Positions 50,402 to 62,905 of a stretch of DNA of 64,000 bases are shown here, in pieces. Both the position numbers and the translations under genes were made by a program. Within the stretch, counting starts at the first letter, position 1. Every line of letters begins with the position of its first letter. The notes below the pieces were generated by a model. The model had not been told where the DNA came from. It ran no database searches and saw only the letters and a program-made list of their open reading frames with translations. Origin of the DNA: Phoenix dactylifera (Eukaryota; Streptophyta; Magnoliopsida; Arecales; Arecaceae); NCBI RefSeq assembly GCF_009389715.1, contig NC_052405.1, positions 10,928,694 to 10,992,693 on the forward strand, read 5' to 3'.

Positions 50402-53400
50402 CTACCCAGTTGTTTGATCAGGAGCTGCCTTCTGTAATTGAGCTTCCTGCTTCTTGATCACATCAACCAGATCAGTGTACAATCATATTAAAGTCACATT
50501 GCAAGGAAAATTCCTAATACCGAAACATGAGCTACCACTAGAAAATTGAAAAAATAAAAAGTAACAGGAAGGCAACTTAAATACAAACCTGCAGCATATG
50601 TGGATAGATCCACTGCATCCTTGATTGATTTTCAACTGTTTGGGCAAATTGACCCTGTTAATATAAGAATTAATTAATGACAAACATGAGCTATTAAGTT
50701 GTTAGAGCTAACTGAAAAACATGGACAGTTCATTAAGATAACACAATCACATGCCAAAGGATGCGACACTTGGTCATTTTTGCCAAAGGAAGAGAATATA
50801 GAAGGATAAAACAAAAGAAAAAAAAAACCTGTAACAAGTCACTCGAAAAAATTCTTGATTGACTGCCATGTTGATGTTGATGGTTCACTTGTCTGTCATA
50901 ATGACTACCGAGTGAGAAATCATTTGGGCTTACTTCTCCCTGCATTACATTAACAGATCCATGACTTATAAGAACAACAAGAGTACTAAGAGGAATTTTA
51001 TAAAATTATAATCTATTTGAGAACTACATGATAAAACTTTTCATAACTACTATAATCATGCTACAGGATCATGCAGAACAAGCAATTACAGCCATCATGG
51101 TTATAATATCAAAACTAAAAATAACGAAAACTGAACATTTTATTTACCATTAGCATCAAGCTTTCTTGTGCACCAATAATGGAGCCAGGATGCAAAGTAG
51201 GAGAAGCAACTAGAAGCCTCTCACTCTGACTTTCAATACACAAGGTTCTCAAATCATTCTGTGCATACAATTTTGAGAAACAAAATATCTGAGACTGAAA
51301 TTAACGTAACACTGGAAATAATTCAAGCAATTTGTTTCAGCCTTCAAGTACCGTTTTCTTATCTGATAAGGATGAAGCATCTATATCGGATTCTTTCCTT
51401 TTCTTTGGTGGTCGACCTCTCCGCTTCCCTTGTAACGAATTTAGAACCTTATCACCCTCAATTGTGCCCAGCTGTGACGCTGCAAGATTCTCAGCATTTT
51501 CATTTGTCTTTGTTTCACAAGGCACGATCTTAACTTGCATATTTGCAGAGGTGCTGTTATTCAATAGAAACTTCTCCAACTCTCCTGTTGAATTCAGTGC
51601 TAGACGGTATCTATCATCGGATGTCATTCCTACCTCAACAAGTTGAAAGCAGCGAATAACTAAATTATTATAACGTTCCAATCGGTTGTTGGCTACTGAA
51701 TCATTGGAGGACTGAACCAAAGCATGTAAAAGCCTAACATCCTTCCTCCAGCGATCAACGATGTACCGAGATGGAATCTCATAGACCTGTAACTTAAACA
51801 CAGATAAGGCATGCCTACATAGAATACCTCTAAATTGGAAAGAACCACAAAGACATTGGATCTCTTGTTCCTCTGAATTGTAAATAACTTCAAGAGCTTT
51901 ATACTCTGCAACACTGCCATCTTCCAGAAAAATAGATTCATTAATTTCAAAGGTTGAGACAGGTCCATCCTCTTTGACCAGTGAAACATTACAATATATC
52001 GTGGTCTTCAGCTCCTCCTGGAATTCTTTGAACATGTTATGAGTGTACAGCTCAAACAGCTGCTCTTCCATGTAAAATTTCGAGACCAAGTTCCGACCCT
52101 TGTTGAATGACTCATAATCAGCTTGAGCTTCCTTTTCATATTTACTTTGTAAAGCAGTCTCATACAAGCTTAGAAACTGCTTTAAGGAAGTTCCAGAATA
52201 TATAAATCCATCAAAAAAGGCACACATGCTGGGACCACGCCGGGTCATGGACATTCCAGCCCAAAATGTATCTTTAAGATAAAGGGGGACCCAAGAATGT
52301 CGATTTTCATACAACCAATTGAGACAATCATTATCTTTAAGTCCATATTTTTCACTGGTTTTCATCCAGTCCTCTTCAAAATCATTAGCTCTATAAGAGT
52401 TGTATATTACTTTCTCTAATGACTTTTTGATTTCCTTGCACCTTTCATTTCCCTTCAATGTCTCTGAAATCCTTTTCATTACTTGCCAAAGGCATAGACG
52501 ATGACGAGCTCCTGGAAATACTTTTGCAGCTGCATTTTTAATGGCCTCACATTGGTCTGTGATTAGGGCATTTGGAGGACGGCTTGACATGCAAGCTAAC
52601 CATGTCTTAAATAACCAAAAGTATGTCTCAGCAGTTTCATCTGAAAGCAAGCCACAACCAAGCAATACTAGTTGACCATGATTATTTACTCCAAGAAATA
52701 GAACAAGAGGCAAATCATAGTCATTTGTCAAGTAGGTTGTGTCAAACAAAAGAACGTCTCCAAAATACTTATATGCTGCCCTTGACATGGCATCAACCCA
52801 AAGTAGATTCCTTAAGCGACCTTCACCGTCAAAATCTATTGAATAAAAAGAGTTTGGATTTTGTGTCTGCATGTGCATAAAAAACTTATACAAAGCATCA
52901 GCATCTCCAACTTGAAGCATCAAGTGTCTTCTTCTATTAAAAGCTTCACAGTCCTCACCAGAAGTTAAGCCCTCAGCACCAACTTCGTGGAATGATGTTT
53001 GACACCTCCTAATTCTTCGTATGACTTCCTTCTCATTCTCTTCATGATGCTCTCCCATACCACTGGACATCTTCCTTTTATATTTCTTTAACTTAACCAT
53101 AGAAGGATCAACAGGATGGTTGTGTTCAAGATTAACTTTCTTCACATGTAATAATCCATCACCATGTAACTTCAAGAGAATTGCAGCCTGACAATTTGTT
53201 TTTGCTGTTGGTCTGGCCAGGTAGCTAGGATCTGTTCTCCCCTTGCCACCACGAGAGCACATGAACTCCACTGTATAGTATTGTCCAGCTTTGTTTAAGG
53301 TCGTCCTCTTTAAACGTACATCAAACCCTATACGTCGACCATATTGTCTATAAAACTCTGACACTTCATCGTAGGATCTAAATGTCATTCCAACTTGAGG

Positions 53401-53502
53401 TGTCCTATCATCATTTCCACCAGTTGTTTTGCAATCCCCATTCTGCATGTTACTGTTTGGTTCCTCACATGATGAACTAGCCACAACAGAAGTATCAGTC
53501 AT
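50402..53502 (-). CDS. FAR1-RELATED SEQUENCE (FRS) transcription factor, copy 3
   Basis: Third same-strand FRS paralogue. Exons: 53502-51352, 51258-51148, 50939-50829, 50654-50589 and 50446-50402, about 827 residues with every junction in phase 0. The ATG at 53502 follows an in-frame stop and an acceptor at about 53528, so translation starts inside the large exon and the short coding exon that precedes it in copies 1 and 2 is absent here. Domains: FAR1 domain about 38-133 ending HNH; transposase core with FDTTY and TDQCEA; SWIM finger CLCGSFQFRGILCRH near 547-567; AT-hook KRRGRPPKK near 692. 3' exons are 37, 37, 22 and 15 codons; the fourth carries WIYPHMLQ, the last ends TTG. Between the FAR1 domain and the core is a charged insert (EEHEENEKEVIRRIRR type) longer than in the others. 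No frame break is seen. Confidence 0.9.
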
Positions 53503-55030
53503 CTCTTAGAAGTGAACTAGAGCACCTACATTTTCAAAACAAGAGAGCATAGTCCAGCAAAAAGATAACCATTACCAACGTTTAGGACGCAAGAAACAAA
53601 TAATGAGGATACAGAATTTGACATCTAGAGTCATGGAAATATTTTACACTTCCAAAAAAAAGAAGAAGACATACAGGTTCTACACTAGTTCATAACAAAT
53701 TTCAAACTATTCATACATTGAGAGGCAGATAAACATAAAATTCAGCAAGCAGCTGCATTTATAATTTCAAAAGTCATTAAATTTAAATTCCTCCAACTAA
53801 ATATAATAACTAGAAACACATGACTTTACAATTAGCTATGAATCAATAAACTCCTCTTGTAATATAATCATCAATGCAAGAATGAAAAACTCGAAGCGCT
53901 TTGAGGTATTGCGAGAAATGATACCAATAGTATTCAAATCAACTTGTCAACAGACTCAAAGGGAAAATCATGAACAAGGTTCAATCAGAAGAATTGCAAA
54001 ATTTCTATCATTAGCCTTGGTCAGGAATGATGCAGGCATAGGCTTTTCATAAACCTCATCCCTGCCCCTTTATAAAAACAAGCACAAGCATGGAATAGCT
54101 ATGCTGGTTAAACATTCTTATGTCAGGCAAAACAATTCCAAAGCTATTCCTGGCAGAAACTCATCATTTATGTGTGCCTCCTTTTCTTTTTCCCTCTTTC
54201 TAGGGACAAAAACACCCTCAGCTGAAAATTATCCCCAGAAATTCTAGCCAAAAAAAAGGAATAATTGTCACATAACTACTCCAATAGGCATAACATTTTA
54301 TGTTCATAACTTTCTCAAGATAAACACGGTCTGAAATTGAAAACTTGCAAGAGCCATCTTAATCTACAGCAACCATTCCATCATTTTACATAATGAGCTA
54401 ATACTGAATATAGTTCCCCCAACGCAGAAGAGCTATATTTTTAATTAAATACAGGGACTAATAAAATCAAGAAGATTTAACAAAATAACACTTTTCCAAA
54501 AAACGTATATTTCAAAGAAAAAGAAGAAGAAAAAGCAATCTTCTATCTACCAAAGAACAGGACGAAACTGGGAGGAAAAAACCCAAATACGTATCTAGCC
54601 CATAAAATTCTAGTCATAAAATCTTCCAACGGAAGGCACAAAAACAAATTCTTGGTTCAAAAAAAAATCGAAAAAAAGGAAAACTCTATCAGTAAAATCT
54701 ACAGACTTAAGAATCGGAGGTGGAAACCTTCGAGAAGACCTTTGAAGCGGAATCGACCGGGCGAACCAAGAGGGTTTCTACTAAATATTAGATTTCTTGG
54801 GGAAAAAACTAACCTTGGGACGAGGAGTCGCCAAATTAGGGTATGGGTGGAGGGGAGAGGTGGGAAGGGGAACAGCGAAGGGTGGGTGCGAAACCGAGTG
54901 CGGTTAGCAGGGGGATATAATACGAAGACGTGCACCGAGTATTTTTCACCACAAACTAAAATTGTGCGTCACCGGGTGCGTGGGGTTTTGTGGTCTAGTA
55001 GTTTTCCGGCACGTGTGTTGCACGTGCAGA
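53503..55030 (-). promoter_or_regulatory. FRS3 leader intron and promoter with paired G-boxes
   Basis: A leader exon of roughly 54815-54930 ends in a donor (TCCCAAG|GTTAG, intron from about 54812) and joins the acceptor at about 53528 (AATGTAG|GTGC), giving a leader intron of about 1.3 kb. Upstream are two CACGTG palindromes only 5 bp apart (55010-55015 and 55021-55026). The twin spacing would place both on nearly the same helix face. Transcription start is not determined. Confidence 0.5.
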
Positions 55031-55447
55031 AGATATGTTCATAACTAGGGCATCCATGCGAGATAATTATAAATCCCAAAATAAGTGGATTCCATGTGAT
55101 CAAATAAAACTTTTTACTATTAGAAGTTTAGCCTTTGATAACAAAACAAAACATAGTTTGAAAAGAAAAAGAAAAAAAAAAGGCTACTAGTGAAAGAGGA
55201 AGATGAAATGATCCATTTTTCTGTTAAAACTACTTCATCTACGGAGACAATGAGAGGTTTGCAACTGAAAAATATGATAAAAATACTATTCTTCATAATT
55301 TAATAATCGCTATCATTGAGAATTTAATATATAGGTACGAAGTGATGGATTTGTGGGTTGAACGTGAGCCATTGGATCTAATATTTGTTTAGAGTTTTAT
55401 GATTTGTATGGTTATTTCATTTACTTTTGTTATGCAATATATAGAGG
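55031..55447. other. Spacer upstream of FRS3
   Basis: AT-rich, no gene. It contains the first copy (55339-55376) of a 38-bp direct repeat whose second copy lies at 55938-55975, so the two copies bracket the inverted-repeat element. Confidence 0.5.
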
Positions 55448-55849
55448 GAGAGCTGGACTTGGTTACATTCAATTGGATTTTCACTTACATATGGACAATA
55501 CAAATTAGATGGTAGAGATCTCACATCAATAATTCAAGCTATCAGATATGATATATTATTTTTAAACTGCTTACATAGTAAAAATCATATGATTTAAAGA
55601 CCTTCAACTTATGTATCAAGTAATCAAAGAATATATATAATCTAGTGTTATTTAGACTTGTCTATTTTTTTGACTATTTGATGGGTAGGTAGGGGTCTCC
55701 CACTCATATGATTTTTGTTATGTCAATAATTTTAATATAATAAATCATATCTAATAATTCGGATCATCGTTGTGGGACTCCTATCATCCACTTTAGGTCT
55801 AATTGGATATGAGTGAAGATCTACTCGAGTGTAACCAAGTCTAGCTCTC
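55448..55849. mobile_element. 402-bp inverted-repeat MITE (Mutator-like?)
   Basis: The left arm (55448 to about 55560) and right arm (about 55738-55849) are inverted copies: GAGAGCT-GACTTGGTTACA opens both when the right arm is read on the other strand, and both end in a TATGAT-TATTA block. The loop is AT-rich and non-coding. Arms of over 100 bp suggest a Mutator-like or foldback element. A related decayed copy lies at 49.2-49.5 kb. The exact target duplication is not clear. Confidence 0.7.
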
Positions 55850-57130
55850 TTTTTATACACACACATACATTCACATACGTACTTATGTATGTAAGTGAAA
55901 AATATGTATGTATGTATGTGTATGTGTATATGTGCATGAAGTAATGGATCCGTGGGTTGAATGTGAACCATTGGCTTGATAAAACATTATTCGAGCACCC
56001 TATCAAGTTTCTTGCATGAGCAAGATTGAAAGTGAAGATAATATTTTGATGGGAAGTACAAGGGGTATTTAAAATATTGAAACACGCCCAGGCCATGATC
56101 CCTTGTGAGTCACCAATAAAAAGAGTTGCTAGCTGGGCACGAAGAAAACCAGATTTTATGTTTTGAAAAAATAAAATAATATCATTTGATAATAAATAAA
56201 TAATAAAATTTGGAAAAAAATATATAAAAAAATCGTATATGATTACAACAACTCACATGGTAAAGAAAGTATTTATATGATTTCCCATGCTATAAACAAT
56301 TAAGAGAGGAATCCTGTCTACAAACTATATGTAACCTTGAAAATTGGAATCATGTCTCTAGTACAAAAAATTCAAAATTATAAATATTTGATCCATCGAG
56401 AGTCCAATTCTAAATAAATTAAAACTATAAGGGATAAGCATATGTCTTGCCGAATGCTTGTTGTAGCAAGAAAGAAGAGTAAGACTTTTAATGCTACAAA
56501 AAATATTAAAAGACTTTTATTTTCACAAAAAATGAGAATTAGAACAGAAAAGATTGAAGACGTGTCTTTTCTTTAAATTTTTAGAGTAAAATTTGAATAC
56601 AAATTTCCTATAAGAATGTATCCAGATAAAGATTCCATTTGTATTTTTTTCTCTTTAATAAAAAATAATTAGAGAGTTAAAAATATTTTTTGAGGGATTA
56701 AGAATGATATAAAAAATAAGTATCTTAACAATATAGAGCTAGTATCTTCTTTTAACATGTACTCGCTACAAACTATGCCTGAAAGAAATCTTAAAACAAA
56801 AGGATCCTTAATTAAAGAAAACTATCTTACAACTTATTCTCATTTTGATGACATTAGAAATACATTAGACAATATTCTCGATATTGAATAATATAGTTCT
56901 TATTCACAACATCAATTTCCACCAATATCTGAACTTTATTTTTATAATACATCAATCTCATAATTTTAATTTCATATATAAAAATATTATTTTTATATTA
57001 TTATTTATAGGATGAAAACTATACTACAAGAATTAATACATGCTCTAGTGATGTTTATTTCATGTGTTATTTATGTTCTTCGTGTCTAGTACAATCACAA
57101 TGTACTTATTCATATATAATTCAGCTCAAA
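55850..57130. other. AT-rich spacer, no gene seen
   Basis: Starts with TATG/CATA microsatellite text (55856-55935) and the second copy of the 38-bp direct repeat (55938-55975). The rest is AT-rich without a domain-bearing frame. Confidence 0.5.
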
Positions 57131-57395
57131 TTAGCTCCATGACTTGAGCAAGTTCAACCCAATCTGACTTAACCATGAATCTCTTATGTTTTCAAGTGAT
57201 TTTTCTGAGTGGTTCGACTCACTTCTTTGGCCAATCCAAGCTTAACTAACAATAACCAGATTAGCCTGATTCCATGAGCAATTTCAACCCAATCTGACTT
57301 CTGCATGAATCAATATATTTTTCAGGTGACTTTCCTGATTGGTCCGACACCCGAACTCATTTGTTTGGTCCAATCCAAGCTTAACTAACCATAAC
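57131..57395. repeat. Tandem duplication, about 129-bp period
   Basis: Two adjacent copies (57131-57257 and 57260-57395) share TTAGC, CATGA, GAGCAA-TTCAACCC, AATCTGACTT, CATGAAT, TTTTC-GGTGA-type and CAATCCAAGCTTAACTAAC blocks in order, with many substitutions. Non-coding. Confidence 0.75.
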
Positions 57396-60090
57396 CAATG
57401 CGAATGTCGGATTCGTAAGCCCAAGAAGTACAAGATTGTGCAGAGTTGGAACGAGGTTAGTAGCGAAAGTTGGGAAACTAGAACGTATAGGATGGCTTCT
57501 CTCTTTATCTAGTGTCCATATGAGCTTCTCTGTGTATGTTTTGAATGAAAATATAAAAAGTTGAGAGAAACACTGCTGTGAATATTTTTCTATCACTAAA
57601 TAGACTGATTTGAATAGCTGGTCTGGACCAATTTGAATTGGGTTCGAAGAAGGGATCCAACCTGACTCATTTGTAGAATTGGACTGGGTCGAGCCTGTTT
57701 TTGGGCACGAGCAGTGCTTGTGAGGAAGAATCATGGATGGCTGTGATCTCCTGATAAAGGTTTCAAAAGATAGTGATATCTCAAAAAACAAAAAAACAAA
57801 AAAACAAACCTCGCCGAATCCATTATTTTTCATTGATAGTGGGAACAGTGATTTTTTGTTTCTTCGGATCAAATTGATCAAGAACTTGTTTGGTTTGTGG
57901 AAAAAAAATTTTCTCACTGAAATTATTTTCCCAAAAAGATGATTCGTACGAATATGGTATTTGAAAAACTGGTTTTGGTATGTTTAGTTGATAATGAAAA
58001 AGTGATATATTTCAGAGTGACTTATATTTGATTGATGAGCATTTACATTTTTAGGAAAGTTATATGAAATATCTATTATATCCTTAATAAATAAAAAGAT
58101 CTTACTTATACGTTTTTATGGCTTAAGAATAATTTTTGAAAAAAAAATCCAAATTTCTAACGGGCAAAAAAGTAGCTTTTCCATATTTTCCATGAATTTT
58201 TCTTTACTAAGAAACATGAAAATTTTATTCTCATGGGAATACTGCTTTTCCATCTTTTTTTTCTTTGAAAACTCCAACCAAACAAAAGGTATTTCTTTTT
58301 TTTTTCATTAATCATACTTTCTTCCATTCTTTTTTTTGTGAACTAAACGAGTTCAGAGCGCATTCAGGAATAAGATATTGACTGTTACAAAGCTCTGGAG
58401 ATTAATTGAGTCTCTTGCTCAAATTACAATTCATCAAATTAATTCTTTTTTTTTAGAGAAGGTGATCAAGTGGAATTCAAGATGCCCGACAGTGCAATTT
58501 TTACTAATGCCTGCAACTATGGTTGACCAATGTCTATCGGGAGAGCAACAACGCAGCTGAGTGTGTTTTGGAATCTTACTCTTCTACTCCCCGAGAGATA
58601 TGGAATGTTTCACTTGCTGATGAATCTGGCGAGATTTATCCCCATCTCCTAATATCTTGTTCGACTTATAATGATATCATTTTCAGTAACTAGCATTTTG
58701 ATTTAAAAAATATTATCTTATTGAGATAAATAGCAAAAATATGAAAAGGAACAGATAATAATATTGTTATGAACTGATTGTTATTAAGGAATTATGACTT
58801 TATAAACATTCAATATAAGCCCATGATGCATAAGAAACACGCACATGCTCCTGCATGGAGACATGCATGAAGAAATATTTATACTTTTTCTGCATGCTTC
58901 TACATGCAGGCACAAGCATATGCACAATACTTTCTATCACCCTGATTCTTAGTTTAGTCTTAGTTTGTACTCTTTGTGAAATACGTTTTGTCAATTCTTG
59001 ATTTAACTAATTATTATCAATCTGAATGGATGGATCCCCTTACTTTTCTTTCGCTCTAATTCTTGATTTTGCATAAATTGTTGTACTGCTTTCAAGACAA
59101 CATTAGTAATTTAACCAAAAAAAAAAGAAAAGAAAACTTGTGGATACCTTGGAGCTTAATGTTTTCATTTCTTATTTCTTTTCAAAAAAAAAATAAGAAG
59201 AGCTAACTAGAATGAAAATAAAAATCTATTCCTTGAAAAACTTTTTTTTAAGTTTAATTGTTTGTAAAATATTCATAGTAAACCTCTCTTGCTTAAGAGC
59301 TCTGCGCAAACGCCATGATCAAAATCAACTTCCACATAATACCACATAAAGTGGGGAAACCCACAAACAAAATAGGCCCTATGTCTCTTATATTTTCTAA
59401 CTATTACCTGTAAAGAGGCTCCAATGCAGGATGAGAAAGAGACTTTAACATACCCATGGTTGTTGCAAGAAAGGATTGAAAAAAATAAAGGGAAAAAAAT
59501 CATATCTGAATACTTAACTTTAAACATGAACAGTCGAACTATAAAACCAAGGCACATAGAGCTTAGTACCAGCTAATAGAACTTTGTGTTCACAGTACTA
59601 AACCACAAGGTACATGGATTCTGATACTCTCCAATGCGGTACAAATATCAAGACACAGCACCACCAACTTAATCAGTCTCCCAGACTGTAGCAGTGTTAT
59701 TTACACCATCACAGGATAAAACACATAATGGTTAGGATCGCACCTCCATAATGATTGAAACAGTTTTTGCTGAACCACAAAACAGGACCTGCTGACCTTC
59801 TGCTACAAACTATCAGCCATTTAATGTTTTTTTTTTTTTTTTGGTACAACAGCTGCTCATACCGAAGCCATTTAATGTTTAAATGACAGTTTGGGCAACA
59901 TTGTATGTCTCTTATCTTGTCAAATATACAGGATTGATGCTACAAAAATGCTTCAAATCATCCTGACTCCATGCAACCTATTGATGGGTTTTAAGCCATG
60001 GAAGTGAGAGTAAGATGAGTAATCCTCCCAAGAACTATATCCGGTAACTGTCACTGTACTGGCTATAACAAGGAATCCCCAAATCTGCTA
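57396..60090. other. Spacer with candidate MITE and splicing-factor 3' UTR
   Basis: No gene is supported. 57884-58288 may be a MITE: TTGTTTGGTTTGTGG near the left and TTTTGTTTGGTTGGAG as the complement of the right end. Both match ends common in plant MITEs, but the duplication is unclear. The last part (59.6-60.09 kb) is probably 3' UTR of the minus-strand splicing factor and holds the micro-retroposon at 59830. Confidence 0.45.
59830..59865 (-). mobile_element. 36-bp micro-retroposon with perfect 15-bp duplication
   Basis: A T run followed by GGTACAACAGCTGCTCATAC lies between two identical copies of AGCCATTTAATGTTT (59815-59829 and 59866-59880). Read on the minus strand it is a short unique piece ending GTTGTACC plus an A-tail, so it looks like the extreme 3' end of a retroposon, almost completely 5'-truncated on insertion. 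Confidence 0.8.
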
Positions 60091-62905
60091 TCAGCCGGCT
60101 TCGAGTTCTGCACCAAATTGCTCCAGCCTAGATACCTCTTCATCAAGATCCCGAACATGAGCATGGTTAACGGAACCATCATCTTCCCGTGCACGTATCT
60201 GCCTGCCCCCAAACCTACAAAATAAGAAATTGTTGAGATATGCATGCAACTATAATAAGAAACTTCAGATACAGAGCCAACTGAAATCCCCATAGACCAC
60301 CAAAAATAAGAAAAGCTAATAAACTGAAACGCGAAAACCGCTGAAGAAACCTATATATCTGATTTGTCAATTGTCATTATTGCATATATCTGAGGGGGGG
60401 CATATTTGAGAATTTTGATTCCAAGGGTAAAAGTAGTATGGGATCTAGGATTTGCAATCAAAAACTCCTCCCAGAGATACTGGTATTAATCATACCACTA
60501 ACATAAACACAGTTTACTTTCAGCCTTCGTGCTGGTAGAGTGGGAAATTTTACTTCAAGGAACCAGGCAAAAGCAGGATTGCTTGATGGAACAGTCCATT
60601 TTCTCGACCGCTCCCGCCTGTGTTAGGTGATTAACATAGGTGAAGGTGGAAGGGTGTATTTCACGTGCTAGCATGCACTCATCCAGAAGATAGCATTGTC
60701 CCATAATATGAGACAAGCCTATTAGAACTCTTTTTGAGTGTGACAACTGTTACCGCATGTGCTGAATTTTGGAAAATGGAAAAAGAATTACTCAGAAACA
60801 TAGTATAAACTATTGATGTGCAACTACCTTATGGTCTTGATGCTCCATATAGTTTGGCTTTCTTAACATGTTGCATCCTAAAACATTTGTAATCTTCAAT
60901 CGTAAGAATTGCAGTATAGCCTAAAGATAAGAGAATGACACAGATTCCAACTCTTGAATCTGTGTTTAAGGCTGTTTTTGCATATCACTTTTGGTACTAA
61001 AAAGCAACATCCAAAGTAATGCCTTTCAAAAGGCATACAGCACGACAAAACCATGAATGATAGCATGTAGCACTAAATAGTGAGGTCTGCTCTCAGTTAA
61101 ATCAAGAAGCACATTTTCTTGTAGGGTCTAGAAAACACACCATCTTCCATTCATCAGCTCAATACACTTTGCACCATCTTTGCGATCCTTAAATTTTACC
61201 AAGACAACACCTTCCGGATGATTTTCACAGACCTGCATGCAAATCCACAATTTAGTATCGACACAAGCAATAAAACTAGTAAGAGCTACAATAATTAACA
61301 ATTAATCAATTTCTCATCATAAGATACCTCGGGATACTCCAGTTCACCAAACAGCAACAAACTTAAAGAAAAGTTGTGATAATATACTAATGGACCATAT
61401 ACAACCATATCTAATGCATCATATATCATCTAAAAAAAGGATCTTACAGTTTCAATTTGTGATAAGCCTTATAAAGATTCCATTGCCATTCCTCATGATG
61501 AACCAATTCCTTGGCAGGTTTGAATTCTTTATTATTGCTTTCTCTACAAGTTTTCTTAGTCATGACTCTTGTCATCCGACCTTCTAACCTATCAAGTTAT
61601 TGATTACCTGAGTAAAAAAGGACATTAAAAATGATGAGCCATCAGATACGTTAAGTTTTTGGAATCTCCTACTGTATTAGTTCCTAATGTGTAATAGCCT
61701 TGAAGGCATAAAAATCTCATCATCGGACACAGATTTTCCAAGAAGCACCAACCCTGGCATTAATACTCAAACTTCCATCCCTATCAAGTGGCATCTGCAA
61801 AAAGGCGAGTGGGGTTACAAGTCTACATGATTCAAAGTTTAGTTTGATTCACAGTCTGCAGTAGCTCATATCATGCCACGATTCTGTAAACTGCATTGAT
61901 CATAATGAAGTTCATGCCATTTTCATTAGAGATTCACTCATTGTACATTTCTTCAACAATTCATCTAAAGCTCCCTTCCCATGAATCTATGAGATAGTCT
62001 TACTCTATCATACATATAGCTAATAATTCCCTCTAGACACATCTCCACTCTACAAATAGCCACAATTGTTGGAGCTCTTTAAGCATGCTTAAGCAGATAA
62101 CCTTTAGACTTTAGAGGAATCACATTCCTTAAGAGAGACCCTTGCCAATAACTACAAGCTAGCATTTGATGCAGGTAATTTAAACAGGAACAGTTTCACC
62201 CTTGCCATTACATAGATCATTTCATCGATAATTGCAAATGTCAACTAAAGAAGTACAAAAGACCTTCAAGGCAAAATGAAAATTTGTTTGTATCACCTAA
62301 CTAAACTAAACAATGAAGCGGTAATAACTCCGGTATATAAATCTAATATTCTAACTAAACCATTGTACTCGAATAACTTTGTAACAGCACTTGATGAAAA
62401 TGCAGTAAAAAGAATAACTACATTTCAAGTGAAGTATTCCTAATTCAATTTCATAATTCAGATCTCAATTATGAGCAATTTCGCACCATATTATAGTAGG
62501 AGATTTGCAAATCAAATTCAATGATGTCTGGGAGTATACGTCGGGCATTCTTCATACCTTAACAGAATCAACTGGACCAAGCTTCATACATTCCCCTCTA
62601 ACATCCATTTCCAGTTCCGGAAGAAGATTCTCATCAGACTGCAAACATTTGAAACACACTCACTTACAAGAATTCATGACTTCAAGAATACGTAGATGAT
62701 TTATGTATGTCAATAGTGTCCAAAGAATATTGTTACAACATGGTATTGTTATCAAATAATATCCACCTTGTATAACATCATAACATGAATGAAAAGATCT
62801 GGTGAATAATAGAGCTTTAACTGCTTACCCTCAATTCAGCAGGAGTGAACATATTGCTTAAAACAATGATTGCTGGAATTTTCAGCTTGGCATCATCATG
62901 TCCAC
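60091..62905 (-). CDS. Tat-SF1/CUS2-like splicing factor, C-terminal exons (partial)
   Basis: Four exons of a homologue of human HTATSF1 and yeast Cus2, a U2-snRNP-associated factor that binds SF3B1 through a C-terminal U2AF-homology motif (UHM). Exons in order: 62905-62829, 62638-62558, 61232-61141 and 60214-60091; the 5' part lies beyond the right edge. The encoded text reads through the UHM: IIVLSNMFTPAEL (beta-1/alpha-1), ELEMDVRGECMKLGPVDSVKV, HPEGVVLVKFKDRKDGAKC and ELMNGRWFGGRQI, where R-W-F is the UHM R-x-F signature. After it comes an acidic tail (DLDEEVSRLEQFGAELEAG) and a stop. Phases agree at all junctions. The first RRM expected upstream is not in the window. I found no further exon between 62906 and 64000. 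Confidence 0.88.

Noticed and set aside
61739-61799. Possible extra exon of the Tat-SF1-like gene starting MPLDRDGSL on the minus strand
   Set aside because: The neighbouring exons already join in frame through the conserved UHM text (VDSVK to VCENHPEG); inserting this piece would break the domain, and no donor fits.
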